From assembly GCA_024279425.1 (NCBI GenBank), contig JAJRRO010000109.1:1-40201 (forward strand): a stretch of DNA of 40,201 bases. Reading direction: 5' to 3'. The notes under the pieces were generated by a model, which saw only the letters and a list, made by a program, of their open reading frames with translations, had not been told where the DNA came from and ran no database searches. This document shows, piece by piece, positions 25,573-35,022 of this stretch. How positions within the stretch are numbered: the stretch's first letter is position 1; each line of letters starts with the position of its first letter. Made by a program: the position numbers and the translations under genes. The stretch is from Bacteroidota bacterium. GTDB taxonomy: Bacteria; Bacteroidota; Bacteroidia; Flavobacteriales; Flavobacteriaceae.

Positions 25573-25975
25573 ATGGCCTCACGACGAAAATTTATTGGAA
25601 GAATTACCACTTCGACCTTTAGTTTGCCACTTTTATTCGAACCCATGGACATATTTGACTTTCCTCCACAGCAGCATAATGACTCTATATTGCGGGTAAC
25701 CATCATGGGTTTGTGCAGTTATGCTACAGGGGTGGCCAATGCAATGCAATCTTGCAAACGTGCAAAACTAGTACGTGTTGTCAGTGATACTCCTTCAAAA
25801 TCACCCATTGGCAAGAAGAGCACAATATTCCAAAGGTCAATTGTTATTCCTACGCTACTATTAATGAAATTAATGACAACCATGATATTGACGCCGTTTA
25901 TGTAACACTCCCCCCAGTCGTCTTCACCGCGACAGGGTCATTAGCATTGTCAAGGTGGGAAAACAGGCCAAATAA
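25573..25975 (+). pseudogene. Gfo/Idh/MocA-family oxidoreductase, truncated and frameshifted, with Tat-like signal
   Basis: From ATG 25573 the frame reads MASRRKFIGRITTSTFSLPL, a Tat-like leader, then RVTIMGLCSYATGVANAM, the Rossmann start of the family, and AKLVRVVSDTPSK. At A4 (25797-25800) the frame slips to HWQEEHNIPKVNCYSYATIN and DIDAVYVTLPP; at C6 (25910-25915) it slips again to SRLHRDRVISIVKVGKQAK, then stops. These pieces follow the family order up to the position of the AGKHVxCEKP motif. The C-terminal substrate domain is missing altogether and NIPSNAP begins 45 bases later, so the gene is truly truncated even if both slips are read errors. Confidence 0.75.
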
Positions 25976-26019
25976 ACGTGTGATTTAACCAGTAATTAGA
26001 AGAAAAATAAAAATACAAT

Positions 26020-26784
26020 ATGAAAAGAAGAAAATTAATGTACGTCGCCCTAATGGCAATCATCTTGTCGTTGACAAGCTTTGGTTACGAATCAGAAATG
26101 CTAAAAAATAAAGGCGAAAAAGAACTTTACGAAATCCGTACTTATGAAATTAAATTAGGGGGAAATCAACAAATTCTTATCGACTATTTGAAGAATGTAC
26201 TACAACCAACCTTAAAGCGTGTTGGTGCCAACCATTTTATGCTCTTCAATGAACTCGGGAATTCTAATCCGACTAAACTTTGGGTAATCATCAGTTATCC
26301 TAACAGCCAGACTTACATGGATGCCCAAAACTTGGATGCCGATCCTCAATATACCAAAGCGGCATCAGGTTATAATGCCCTTTCGCAAGATGATAGGATC
26401 TATAACAGGTTTACTTCTTCCCTATTGCTTGCATTTGATGGTATGCCCAATATGTTGGATCCGATTAATGGAGCCTCATTATTTGAATTGCGGACTTATG
26501 AGGGGTATAGTGAAGATGCTGTAAGACGCAAGATCAACATGTTCAATAAAGAGGAGATTGATCTTTTTTTGAAAACAAACCTACATCCCGTATTTTTTGG
26601 TGAAATGATTATAGGACCACATAGACCTTGCCTAACCTACATGCTGAACTTTAAGGATATGAAGGAACATGATGCTAGTTGGAAAGCTTTTGTGGACCAT
26701 CCGGAGTGGAAAGTTATGAGTGCTAAAAAAGAATATGCCAATTCTGTATCGAATATACGAAAGGTATTTTTGATACCTTTATAA
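26020..26784 (+). CDS. NIPSNAP-family protein, exported
   Basis: Two tandem NIPSNAP (dimeric alpha/beta-barrel) units start at ELYEIRTYEIKLG (about residue 35) and LFELRTYEGYSED (about residue 162). The signal peptide MKRRKLMYVALMAIILSLTS precedes the first. Members of this family occur beside sugar oxidoreductases in this phylum; biochemical role unknown. It sits between the decayed Gfo/Idh/MocA gene and the sorbosone-dehydrogenase-like gene. Confidence 0.85.
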   Translation: MKRRKLMYVALMAIILSLTSFGYESEMLKNKGEKELYEIRTYEIKLGGNQQILIDYLKNVLQPTLKRVGANHFMLFNELGNSNPTKLWVIISYPNSQTYMDAQNLDADPQYTKAASGYNALSQDDRIYNRFTSSLLLAFDGMPNMLDPINGASLFELRTYEGYSEDAVRRKINMFNKEEIDLFLKTNLHPVFFGEMIIGPHRPCLTYMLNFKDMKEHDASWKAFVDHPEWKVMSAKKEYANSVSNIRKVFLIPL

Positions 26785-26856
26785 ACAACTACTGTCTGAA
26801 AAACAATAATAATCAAGGATTTTTTTTTCTAAACTTCTCTAGGTATAGATGAAGAG

Positions 26857-26920
26857 AGAGGCTGAAGAAAAGGTAGTAAAATCCTTTATATCGAATAGAT
26901 TAAAAGAGAGAGCAGCCTCT
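26857..26920. repeat. Inverted repeat with long loop after NIPSNAP
   Basis: AGAGGCTG (26857-26864) and CAGCCTCT (26913-26920) are perfect inverse copies separated by 48 bases. A stretch of nine T's lies just upstream at about 26820-26828. It may be a relic of a small repeat rather than a terminator. Confidence 0.3.
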
Positions 26921-27010
26921 ACATTGTATTGCAATTAAAGAACACTAAAGCAAAACATAATAACCGTTTTTACTGTTGCATGTCTTATTTTTAACCTAAT
27001 CCATCATATA

Positions 27011-28324
27011 ATGACCAAGATCAAATTACATCCATATGCTAGGGTCCAAAAGCTACTTTTAGGATCGGCACTCCTTATTTTCTTTGCCTGTAAAATGGAA
27101 AATAAAGTACAAGATTCATCAGCTAACCTGCAAATAAGCCCAGACAATGCCAGCCTATCCGTACCGGAAGGTTTCGGGGTGATAAAAGTGGCCGATTCGC
27201 TCGGGAAACCACGTCATATTGCAGTAACTTCCAAAGGGGGGATCTATGTAAAATTAAGGCAGCCCATTGATGGAAAGGGGATTCTATTCCTCGAGGACGA
27301 TGATAATGATGGGATCGCGGATACCATAGATGGTTTCGGCGATTATGGCGGTACCGGGATTTATGTCGACGAAAACTATTTGTATGCCTCCTCCGACGAA
27401 GAAATTTTTCGATATAAAATTGATGAGGATAAAAAAGTGGTTAATAAAGTAACTCCGGACACCATTGTGACCCAATTAATCAACCGCAGACAGCACGCAT
27501 CAAAATCGATTACCCTAGATCAAAAGGGTAATATTTATGTGAATATTGGTGCCTATTCAAATGCCTGCCAACAAAAAGATAGAACCGTTGGTTCCCCAGG
27601 GATGACACCTTGTGCCATCCTTGATTCTGCTGGGGGCATCTGGCGTTTTAGGGCGGATAAGCTCAAACAATCTTATGGGGATGGCAGTAGGTTTGCCACA
27701 GGTTTACGGAATGTGGTCGGACTGGATTGGAACAAAGAGGCCGACCAATTATTTGTGACCCAGCATGGAAGGGATATGTTACATACGCTCTACCCTGATT
27801 TATATGATCAGAAAACCTCGGCCATCCTTCCTGCAGAAACTATGTATAAGCTCAGAGAAAGGGACGATGCCGGCTGGCCATATATATATTACGACCAGTT
27901 GCAGAAAAAAAAGATACTGTCACCCGAATACGGAGGGGACGGCAAAAAGATCGGAGGGGAAAATGCATTGGAACCCATAGTGGCTTTTCCCGGCCATCTT
28001 GCCCCCAATGCCCTACTTTTCTATACCGGGGACATGTTCCCTGAAAAATATAAAAATGGGGCTTTTATAGCCTTCCATGGCTCTTGGAACAGGGCTCCCG
28101 AAAAGCAAGCCGGTTATTTGGTCGCATTTGTCCCTTTTAAAAATGGAATGCCAAGTGGAGACTGGGAAGTGTTCGCCGACGGATTTGCCGGCTCAAAAGA
28201 CATCCTCTCTCCTAGCGATGCCACACACAGACCTACTGGATTGGCTCAAGGCCCAGATGGGTCGCTATATGTTTCCGATGATTCTGGAGGTACTTTATAC
28301 AGGATCATCTATACCAACAAATAA
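27011..28324 (+). CDS. PQQ-type sugar dehydrogenase (L-sorbosone dehydrogenase-like), lipoprotein
   Basis: Six-bladed propeller quinoprotein family that oxidises aldoses or sorbosone and passes electrons to a cytochrome. Lipobox LLIFFAC at about residue 27. Motifs: VPEGFGVIKVADSLGKPRHI, RQHASKSITLDQKGNIYVNI (His and Lys region), FATGLRNVVGLDW, TQHGRDMLH and HRPTGLAQGPDGSLYVSDD. These match sorbosone/glucose-type dehydrogenases. The cytochrome c gene begins six bases after the stop, which fits a two-component dehydrogenase. No PQQ biosynthesis genes are in the window, so PQQ would have to be taken up or made elsewhere. Product would be an aldonic acid or lactone in the periplasm. Confidence 0.88.
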   Translation: MTKIKLHPYARVQKLLLGSALLIFFACKMENKVQDSSANLQISPDNASLSVPEGFGVIKVADSLGKPRHIAVTSKGGIYVKLRQPIDGKGILFLEDDDNDGIADTIDGFGDYGGTGIYVDENYLYASSDEEIFRYKIDEDKKVVNKVTPDTIVTQLINRRQHASKSITLDQKGNIYVNIGAYSNACQQKDRTVGSPGMTPCAILDSAGGIWRFRADKLKQSYGDGSRFATGLRNVVGLDWNKEADQLFVTQHGRDMLHTLYPDLYDQKTSAILPAETMYKLRERDDAGWPYIYYDQLQKKKILSPEYGGDGKKIGGENALEPIVAFPGHLAPNALLFYTGDMFPEKYKNGAFIAFHGSWNRAPEKQAGYLVAFVPFKNGMPSGDWEVFADGFAGSKDILSPSDATHRPTGLAQGPDGSLYVSDDSGGTLYRIIYTNK

Positions 28325-28330
28325 ACTGGG

Positions 28331-28843
28331 ATGCGAATTAATAATCAACCTAGAGCTAAATTAAAAGGCCCATTCTTCACCTTATTGTCCGTACTTGTTT
28401 TAACTAGTTGTAATAGCCGTAACAGGAATGAAAAGAAGGTGAATACAGAAACAGAAGTACAGATCGGTTCAAAATTACAGGACAAGGCCATACAGGCAAG
28501 TTTGCCATCCTACATAGAAGAAGGAAAAGAGGTATACACCCAAAATTGCCTGGTCTGTCATCAATCTACCGGGGAAGGTGTTCCAGGTTTAAATCCTCCT
28601 TTAAATGATACCCCATACGTTTTGGGTGATAAAAGTAGGTTATTGGACATACTGGTCAACGGATCTGACGTGGGGCTGGTCGTCAAGGGATCGGCCTATT
28701 CCAATGCCATGCCTTCATTTATCGCATTAAGTGATAAGGACATCTCCAATGTGGCCTCCTATATTAGAAATGATTTTGGGAATTCGGCAGAACCCATAAC
28801 AGTAGAAGATATTGCGGCCTTTCGATTAAATACTAGTAAATAA
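28331..28843 (+). CDS. Class I cytochrome c, lipoprotein
   Basis: Single-heme cytochrome: QNCLVCHQSTGEGVPGLNPP contains the CxxCH site (about residue 76) and NAMPSFIALSDKDI holds the axial methionine. Lipobox VLVLTSC anchors it to the membrane. 170 residues. It is sandwiched with gaps of six bases between the sugar dehydrogenase and an aldo/keto reductase, so it is the likely electron acceptor for the dehydrogenase. Confidence 0.92.
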   Translation: MRINNQPRAKLKGPFFTLLSVLVLTSCNSRNRNEKKVNTETEVQIGSKLQDKAIQASLPSYIEEGKEVYTQNCLVCHQSTGEGVPGLNPPLNDTPYVLGDKSRLLDILVNGSDVGLVVKGSAYSNAMPSFIALSDKDISNVASYIRNDFGNSAEPITVEDIAAFRLNTSK

Positions 28844-28849
28844 AAAAAC

Positions 28850-29842
28850 ATGGAATATAGAAAATTGGGAAGTACGGACCTTGAGGTCTCGGCCATTACC
28901 TTTGGTGCCTGGGCTGCCGGGGGATGGATGTGGGGCGGTAGCGATACAGGCGAGGCCATTAAGGCAATTAGAAGCGCCTATGACCAAGGGGTAACCTCGA
29001 TCGACACCGCCCCTGTATATGGGCAGGGCGCCAGTGAGGAAATCGTAGGTAAAGCTATTAAAGACCTTCCTAGGGACAACGTTCAAATTCTTACCAAATT
29101 TGGTCTCCGTTGGGACCTTAAGAAGGGGGGGTTTCATTTTCACAGCAAGGACAACCAGGGGAAGGACATAGATATTTACAAATACGCCAGTAAAAAAAGT
29201 ATAATAAAGGAAGTAGAGGATTCCCTTAAAAGGCTTAGAACAGATTATATTGACCTGTACCAAATCCATTGGCCCGACACCTCCACGCCCATCCAAGAGA
29301 CCTTTGAGTCCGTCGCCCAATTAATACGAGATGGGAAGGTACGTTATGCAGGGGTCTGCAACTATAGTGTAGAACAGATGAAGGAAGCCGAAAAGTATGT
29401 GAATATTACCTCCAACCAATTACCCTTCAGCATGGTCAACAAAGGCATTGAAAATGAAATTGTGCCCTATTGCATAAAAAACAATAAATCAATACTTGCC
29501 TATAGTCCTTTGGAAAGAGGGCTCTTGACAGGAAAAATGAGGCCAGGACAACTCTTCGATAAAGGCGATCATAGAGCAAACCACCCGTTTTTTTCTCGCC
29601 AGAGCATTGTAAAAATTAATGCCTTTCTTGAAAAAATTAAGCCGATTGCCGAAGCCAAAGGGGCAACCTTGGCTCAACTAGTTTTAAAATGGACCTTGGA
29701 AAGGCCAGGGATCACCATTGCCCTGGCAGGGGCAAGAAATAAAAGTCAATCCGTACAAAATGCAGCGGCTGCTGCATTTAGTCTGGATCTGGAAGAGATT
29801 GAATTCATCAACCTAGAACTTGAAAAAATAAGATTACAGTAG
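28850..29842 (+). CDS. Aldo/keto reductase
   Basis: 330 residues, cytoplasmic. Catalytic residues: SIDTAPVYGQGASEE (Asp, Tyr), ILTKFGLRW (Lys), LYQIHWPD (His); cofactor loop ITIALAGARNKSQS. Closely linked (six-base gaps) to the cytochrome and dehydrogenase. It may reduce an aldehyde produced or imported by the same pathway. Distinct from the copy at 24382 and clearly not a recent duplicate. Confidence 0.92.
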   Translation: MEYRKLGSTDLEVSAITFGAWAAGGWMWGGSDTGEAIKAIRSAYDQGVTSIDTAPVYGQGASEEIVGKAIKDLPRDNVQILTKFGLRWDLKKGGFHFHSKDNQGKDIDIYKYASKKSIIKEVEDSLKRLRTDYIDLYQIHWPDTSTPIQETFESVAQLIRDGKVRYAGVCNYSVEQMKEAEKYVNITSNQLPFSMVNKGIENEIVPYCIKNNKSILAYSPLERGLLTGKMRPGQLFDKGDHRANHPFFSRQSIVKINAFLEKIKPIAEAKGATLAQLVLKWTLERPGITIALAGARNKSQSVQNAAAAAFSLDLEEIEFINLELEKIRLQ

Positions 29843-29931
29843 TTTTATTCATTTTCACAACTTTAAGACAGTAAATCACATTTCTGGATTATCAATTGTG
29901 AAGATGATTTTTATGCAAACTAAAAATACAA

Positions 29932-32136
29932 ATGAAGCTTTCTAAATTTACCCTCGTACCCTTTTTCTTTTTAATATTACCTATCATAGGTAATTCCCAA
30001 ACCACCAATGCAAGGGACGGTGAACGTCCCACAACCCAAGCAGTGACCATTTCCACTGTTCCAGAAATTGACGGAAACGTACTGAACGATGCTGTATGGC
30101 AACAAATTAAACCTTTTGGAAATTTAAGTCAATTGCAACCCAACTATGGACAAGCGGCCAGTGAAAAAACAGAAATCCGTATAGCTTATAATGCCGAGAC
30201 CTTCTATGTCGCTGTAGTCTGTCATGATTCTAAACCTGATGATTTGGTAGTGTCTAGTGCCCGGCGTGATGCCAATTTGGACAATACCGACGCCTTTATA
30301 TTTATTTTGGACACCTATAAGGACAATCAGAACGGTTTTGTTTTTGGCACCAATTCCTTAGGGGTCGAATATGACGCTCAGGTAGATAATGAAGGGCAAT
30401 TTAATTTTAATGCCAACCTACAACAAGGAGGTGCCGTAGGGGGGTTCAATCTCAATTGGGATGGTTCCTGGGAAGTAAAGACCGAGGTAGGGCCATATGG
30501 TTGGAGTGCCGAATTTGCGATTCCTTTGCGTACACTTCGTTTTCAAGGAGGAAAGGATTGGGGCGTCAATTTTCGTAGAAATATTAGAAAAACCAATGAG
30601 GTGGTGTATTGGGCATCCCTTCCTATAGGGTTCAATTTAAACCGTTTGTCCCTTGCCGGGAATCTTACCGGATTGGACTTAAAAAGTCCAGGTAATCTTA
30701 AAATGATTCCTTATGTTCTAGGTCAAATTTCTAAAAATTTTGAGCAGGCAGGCTCCAAGGCAAAATTCGTAGCTGAAGTAGGTGGTGATATCAAATATAG
30801 CATTACGCCCAGTCTCACCCTAGATATGACCTACAATACTGATTTTGCACAAGTTGAGGTAGACCAACAACAGGTCAATTTAGATCGGTTTAACCTCTTT
30901 TTTCCTGAAAAACGCTCATTCTTTTTAGAAAATGCCGGATTATTTAGTGTAGGAAGTCCCGGAGAAGTGGATCTTTTCTTTAGTCGCCGTATTGGTATAG
31001 GTGATGATGGAAATCTAGTGCCCATCTTGGGAGGTGCCCGTTTATCCGGTAAATTAAACCAGACCAATGTAGGATTATTGACCATGTTCACAGATGATGT
31101 AAAGGAAGTAGGCATTGAAAAAAATAATTTTACGGTAGCACGCGTCAACCATGAATTTAAAGGTAGGTCTGCAGTGGGAGCCATATTGGTAAACCGGGAA
31201 GGAATTGGGTCGGTAGACGATTTTAATAGGACCCTTGCCGTTGATGGCAAATTGGGCCTTGGAAAAAAAGCGAGGATGTTTGGTTTTTATGCCAAAACTT
31301 CGAGTGAAAACGAAGCTGAAGATGAGCATGCCTTCAAATTTCAAACTGATTATAAATGGAACAATTGGTTAATCAATGGGGGTTATACCGAGGTAGGTGA
31401 AGGTTTTAATCCTGAAGTGGGTTTTTTACGACGTTCTGGTTTTAGAAAGGCAGAAGGTCTGGTACTGTATCATTTTCGCCCAAAAAATGAAAATTCCAAG
31501 TTTTTAGAACTTCGACCACATGTTTCGTATCGTGGATATTGGGATTTTGACGGTTTTTTGGAGACCAGTTTTTTACACATAGACAACCATTGGGAATTTA
31601 AAAATGGAATGGAGTTCCATACCGGGATGAACGTTACCACAGAGGGGCTTGTGGAAGAATTTGAAATTTCTGATGGAATTTGGGTGCAACCTGGGGTGTA
31701 TAATCATTTAGAGTCCCAACAAATATTTTTTACCAATATGAGCAAACCTATCTCTTTCAGTCTAAGGTCCGTAATGGGCGGTTCATTTGGTGGGAGTAGA
31801 TATCTGAACAGTGGTACGCTTCGATTAAGATCTGGCGACAAGTTCAATACTTCGTTCACCTATATGTATAACAAGTTCAATTTGCCCATGGGTAAGTTTT
31901 CGGCCAATGTTTTTATTAGCCAATTGTCATACTCATTTAAGCCCAACCTATATGTACAAGGATTAATTCAGAACAATACCGTAGAAAAAGTTTGGGCATA
32001 TAATTTTCGTTTGGGATGGCTACAAGAAGCCAATACCGGTTTATTCGTAGTCTATAATCATAACCTGCGTGATGGCGACCCTTTAAACAATAGCTTCCTT
32101 ATTAAATACACTAGAATGTTTGATTTACTAAGGTGA
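29932..32136 (+). CDS. DUF5916 protein: CBM9-like domain plus outer-membrane beta-barrel
   Basis: Signal peptide ending GNSQTTNA, then a CBM9-like domain starting EIDGNVLNDAVWQQIKPFG (about residue 43), ending in the IPLRTLRFQGGKDWGVNF region, followed by the DUF5916 barrel (DMTYNTDFAQVEVDQQQVNL, FPEKRSFFLENAGLFSVG, FFSRRIGIGDDG). 734 residues, normal length. The C-terminus YTRMFDLLR is weakly aromatic, as expected for a barrel end. The domain pair suggests carbohydrate binding at the cell surface, but no catalytic activity is established. A second relative lies at 35023-37292. Confidence 0.88.
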   Translation: MKLSKFTLVPFFFLILPIIGNSQTTNARDGERPTTQAVTISTVPEIDGNVLNDAVWQQIKPFGNLSQLQPNYGQAASEKTEIRIAYNAETFYVAVVCHDSKPDDLVVSSARRDANLDNTDAFIFILDTYKDNQNGFVFGTNSLGVEYDAQVDNEGQFNFNANLQQGGAVGGFNLNWDGSWEVKTEVGPYGWSAEFAIPLRTLRFQGGKDWGVNFRRNIRKTNEVVYWASLPIGFNLNRLSLAGNLTGLDLKSPGNLKMIPYVLGQISKNFEQAGSKAKFVAEVGGDIKYSITPSLTLDMTYNTDFAQVEVDQQQVNLDRFNLFFPEKRSFFLENAGLFSVGSPGEVDLFFSRRIGIGDDGNLVPILGGARLSGKLNQTNVGLLTMFTDDVKEVGIEKNNFTVARVNHEFKGRSAVGAILVNREGIGSVDDFNRTLAVDGKLGLGKKARMFGFYAKTSSENEAEDEHAFKFQTDYKWNNWLINGGYTEVGEGFNPEVGFLRRSGFRKAEGLVLYHFRPKNENSKFLELRPHVSYRGYWDFDGFLETSFLHIDNHWEFKNGMEFHTGMNVTTEGLVEEFEISDGIWVQPGVYNHLESQQIFFTNMSKPISFSLRSVMGGSFGGSRYLNSGTLRLRSGDKFNTSFTYMYNKFNLPMGKFSANVFISQLSYSFKPNLYVQGLIQNNTVEKVWAYNFRLGWLQEANTGLFVVYNHNLRDGDPLNNSFLIKYTRMFDLLR

Positions 32137-32393
32137 TAATGGTTTTCAGTACGTTCTCATTTGGTAAGAACCTCATTTATGCCCATTGCAGCATAATTTA
32201 GATTTTATAGGGGTTATATGATGGTTCTTAACAGAACAATTCTTATTGGATATAGGTCGATGAAACTGTACAAAAATTCCAAATCATTGTATTTTACAAA
32301 ATATATGATTACTAATAAACTAGGGAGGAATTCTTATCAAATAGAAAAACATAATTTTATAACCATAAGTGAAGTTTAATAAATCAAATAGTA

Positions 32394-33563
32394 ATGGGTA
32401 GAAGTAGTAAAGCACCTCTTTTTGATTCCAGATATCCTACTGTCGAAAGTCTAAGGCATAAAGCAAAGCAAAGAATTCCAAATTTCGCTTTTGATTATTT
32501 AGACGGTGGTTGCAATGAGGATATCAACTTGCATAAAAACACCGAGGATATCCAGGATATTGAATTATTGCCCTACTATTTGAACACGTTTAAAGGGGCC
32601 AATATGAGTGTCGAACTCTTTGACCATGTCTATGATGCACCTTTCGGCATATCACCAGTTGGTCTACAAGGTCTTATGTGGCCCAATTCAGCAGAGATAT
32701 TGGCCAAGGCTGCATTTGAACATAATATCCCATTTGTCTTAAGTAATGTAACCACGAGTAGTATTGAACGTATTTCTGAGCTGACTGAGGGAAGGGCCTG
32801 GTTTCAATTATATCATCCAGCAGAAAAGTGGCTTCGGGATGATATTTTAAAACGAGTTAAATCGGCTGGTTGCCCTGTACTGGTAATTATTTGCGATGTC
32901 CCGACAAGTGGGTTCAGACCAAGAGACATTAAAAACGGATTGGCAATGCCTCCCAAAATGTCTGCAAAAAATATATTACAGATATTGGGAAAACCAAAAT
33001 GGGCCGCACAAACATTGATTCATGGCCAACCAAATTTTGAAACCTTAAAACCCTATATGCCAAAAAAAAAACTAAGCATGAAACAATTGGGTGAATTCGT
33101 GGGGCAGAATACAGCCGGAAGGTTAAATATAGAAAAGGTAAGTGCTATCCGCGACCTATGGAAAGGAAAACTGGTATTAAAGGGTGTGGCAAGTAACGTG
33201 GATGTGGAAAATGCCATTCAACTGGGCCTAGATGGCATAATAGTATCGAACCATGGAGGAAGGCAATTGGACGCGGGAGAGTCCTCTATTAAATCTTTGA
33301 CACGTATTGCCGCATTGTACGGGGATAAAATTAAGATTATGATGGACAGTGGGTTACGTTCAGGACCAGATATTGCCCGGGCAATGGCCAGTGGAGCAGA
33401 ATTTACCTTTATGGGGCGTTCTTTTATGTATGGCGTATCTGCTTTGGGTAATAGAGGAGGCCATCATACCATCTCCATGTTCAAATCCCAATTGCAGCAA
33501 GTTATGGAACAGTTGGGTAGTGAAAATATAGGACAATTACCAAACCATTTGGTTTCCAAATAA
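32394..33563 (+). CDS. FMN-dependent alpha-hydroxyacid oxidase/dehydrogenase (LldD family)
   Basis: Oxidises L-lactate, glycolate, mandelate or another L-2-hydroxyacid to the 2-oxoacid. Catalytic set complete: Tyr in NFAFDYLDGG, Tyr in WFQLYHPAEKW, Asp in VIICDVPTSGF, Lys in LVLKGVASNVD, and His and Arg in SNHGGRQLDAG; FMN site IMMDSGLRSGPDI and FTFMGRSFMYG. 389 residues, no signal peptide, cytoplasmic face. In this neighbourhood it could convert hydroxyacids (for example lactate from aldolase-derived lactaldehyde) to pyruvate; this is inference. Confidence 0.92.
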   Translation: MGRSSKAPLFDSRYPTVESLRHKAKQRIPNFAFDYLDGGCNEDINLHKNTEDIQDIELLPYYLNTFKGANMSVELFDHVYDAPFGISPVGLQGLMWPNSAEILAKAAFEHNIPFVLSNVTTSSIERISELTEGRAWFQLYHPAEKWLRDDILKRVKSAGCPVLVIICDVPTSGFRPRDIKNGLAMPPKMSAKNILQILGKPKWAAQTLIHGQPNFETLKPYMPKKKLSMKQLGEFVGQNTAGRLNIEKVSAIRDLWKGKLVLKGVASNVDVENAIQLGLDGIIVSNHGGRQLDAGESSIKSLTRIAALYGDKIKIMMDSGLRSGPDIARAMASGAEFTFMGRSFMYGVSALGNRGGHHTISMFKSQLQQVMEQLGSENIGQLPNHLVSK

Positions 33564-33787
33564 AGTGAAATAGGCTGCCTTGTATAAATTTGGCTTCAAC
33601 AAAAATACTAGCAAATATGAGTAAAAAAGGTAGTGCTAAAAACATTTGGATTTATGGACTATCATAGAAATCCATTGATGCCTTTGAGTTTTATTGGCTT
33701 TGTTCAACCTAAGGTCCCTTCTGAATAGCCTTTCATTTAGAATGTTTTTTCTATTTTAGAAGTGAACTAGATTAAAATTAAAAAATT

Positions 33788-34891
33788 ATGAGTAAAAATT
33801 TAACTAAACCAAATCGAGTTTTTTCCATTGACGCCCTAAGGGGGTTTGATATGTTGTTGATTATTTTAGCAGATCGTTTTTTCGCTACACTGCATAAAGG
33901 CGCCGATATACCCCTTACAGAGGTTTTGGCCAATCAGTTTTCCCACCCTAAATGGTTTGGCTCAACTTTCTACGATATCATTATGCCATTGTTTTTATTT
34001 GTGGTTGGGGCGGTAATCCCATTTTCCTTATCAAAGAGGATGCAGGCAACTAATAGTAAAAGGGACCTATATAAGAAGCTTTTCAAACGTTTTCTCATTT
34101 TATTTGTTTTGGGCTGGATAGTTCAAGGTAATTTATTGGCTTTGGATGCCGATCAATTTCATGTATTCAGCAATACGCTGCAGGCAATTGCGGTGGGCTA
34201 TGTCTTTTCCTGCATCGCTTATATTCATTTACAAAGAAAATGGCTTTATATCATCTTTGCTTCTTGCCTAATTGCATATGCAATGCTATTGACGATTCCC
34301 AACGTTCCTGGATTTGGAACAAGTGTGATAATGCCCGACAGTAATTTCGCTTTGTATATAGACCATTTAATCTTTGGAAGATTTGATGATGAGACGCAAT
34401 ACACCTGGCTGGTCAGTGGTTTAGGTTTTATAGCAACCACATTATCCGGAGTCTTCGCTGGGGAGTTGATCAAATCTGAACTCCCGCGAAAAAAAGTGGC
34501 ATACTATTTAGTGTTGTGTGGGATTGTAGGATTAATTCTGGGTATGATTTGGGGCATATGGCATCCCATTGTGAAAAAAGTTTGGACAAGCTCATTTGTA
34601 CTGGCTTCTTCAGGGGTCTGTTTTTTGCTATTGGCACTCTTTTACTGGATTATAGATGTTAAGCAAAAAATTAAATGGGCGGTACCACTCAAAATAATAG
34701 GTATGAATGCTATAACCGCCTATGTACTTTCCCATGTCATTAATTTCCCTAAAATTGCGGATTTTATTTTATTTGGTTTAGAGCAGTATGTAGGGGAGTA
34801 TTATGGAGCAATTACGTCTTTTGGAGGTTTTGCAATACTCTATGTATTACTCTGGTACATGTACAAAAACAAAACATTTATTAAGATATAG
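33788..34891 (+). CDS. DUF5009 membrane protein (heparan-alpha-glucosaminide N-acetyltransferase-like)
   Basis: About ten membrane helices. The signature N-terminus RVFSIDALRGFDMLLIILAD, then FYDIIMPLFLFVVGAVIPFS, is shared with HGSNAT and YeiB-type acyltransferases; His and Asn residues in ITAYVLSHVINFPKI may serve in acetyl transfer. 367 residues. A role in moving acetyl groups across the membrane to amino sugars would fit the polysaccharide deacetylase downstream, but is not proven. Confidence 0.85.
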   Translation: MSKNLTKPNRVFSIDALRGFDMLLIILADRFFATLHKGADIPLTEVLANQFSHPKWFGSTFYDIIMPLFLFVVGAVIPFSLSKRMQATNSKRDLYKKLFKRFLILFVLGWIVQGNLLALDADQFHVFSNTLQAIAVGYVFSCIAYIHLQRKWLYIIFASCLIAYAMLLTIPNVPGFGTSVIMPDSNFALYIDHLIFGRFDDETQYTWLVSGLGFIATTLSGVFAGELIKSELPRKKVAYYLVLCGIVGLILGMIWGIWHPIVKKVWTSSFVLASSGVCFLLLALFYWIIDVKQKIKWAVPLKIIGMNAITAYVLSHVINFPKIADFILFGLEQYVGEYYGAITSFGGFAILYVLLWYMYKNKTFIKI

Positions 34892-35022
34892 ATGACATCT
34901 AAGTTTTGGGGCATGCGAAATGTAGTTATCAGGTTCGACATTTAAACCAACACACCATGCTCAAAGGAGCAATGAATAGGTTGTCTATTGTTAGATGTTC
35001 ATGTCCTTTAGTTAAAAATGTA

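Noticed and set aside
26857-26920. Rho-independent terminator
   Set aside because: The loop of about 48 bases is too long and no T run follows the second arm.
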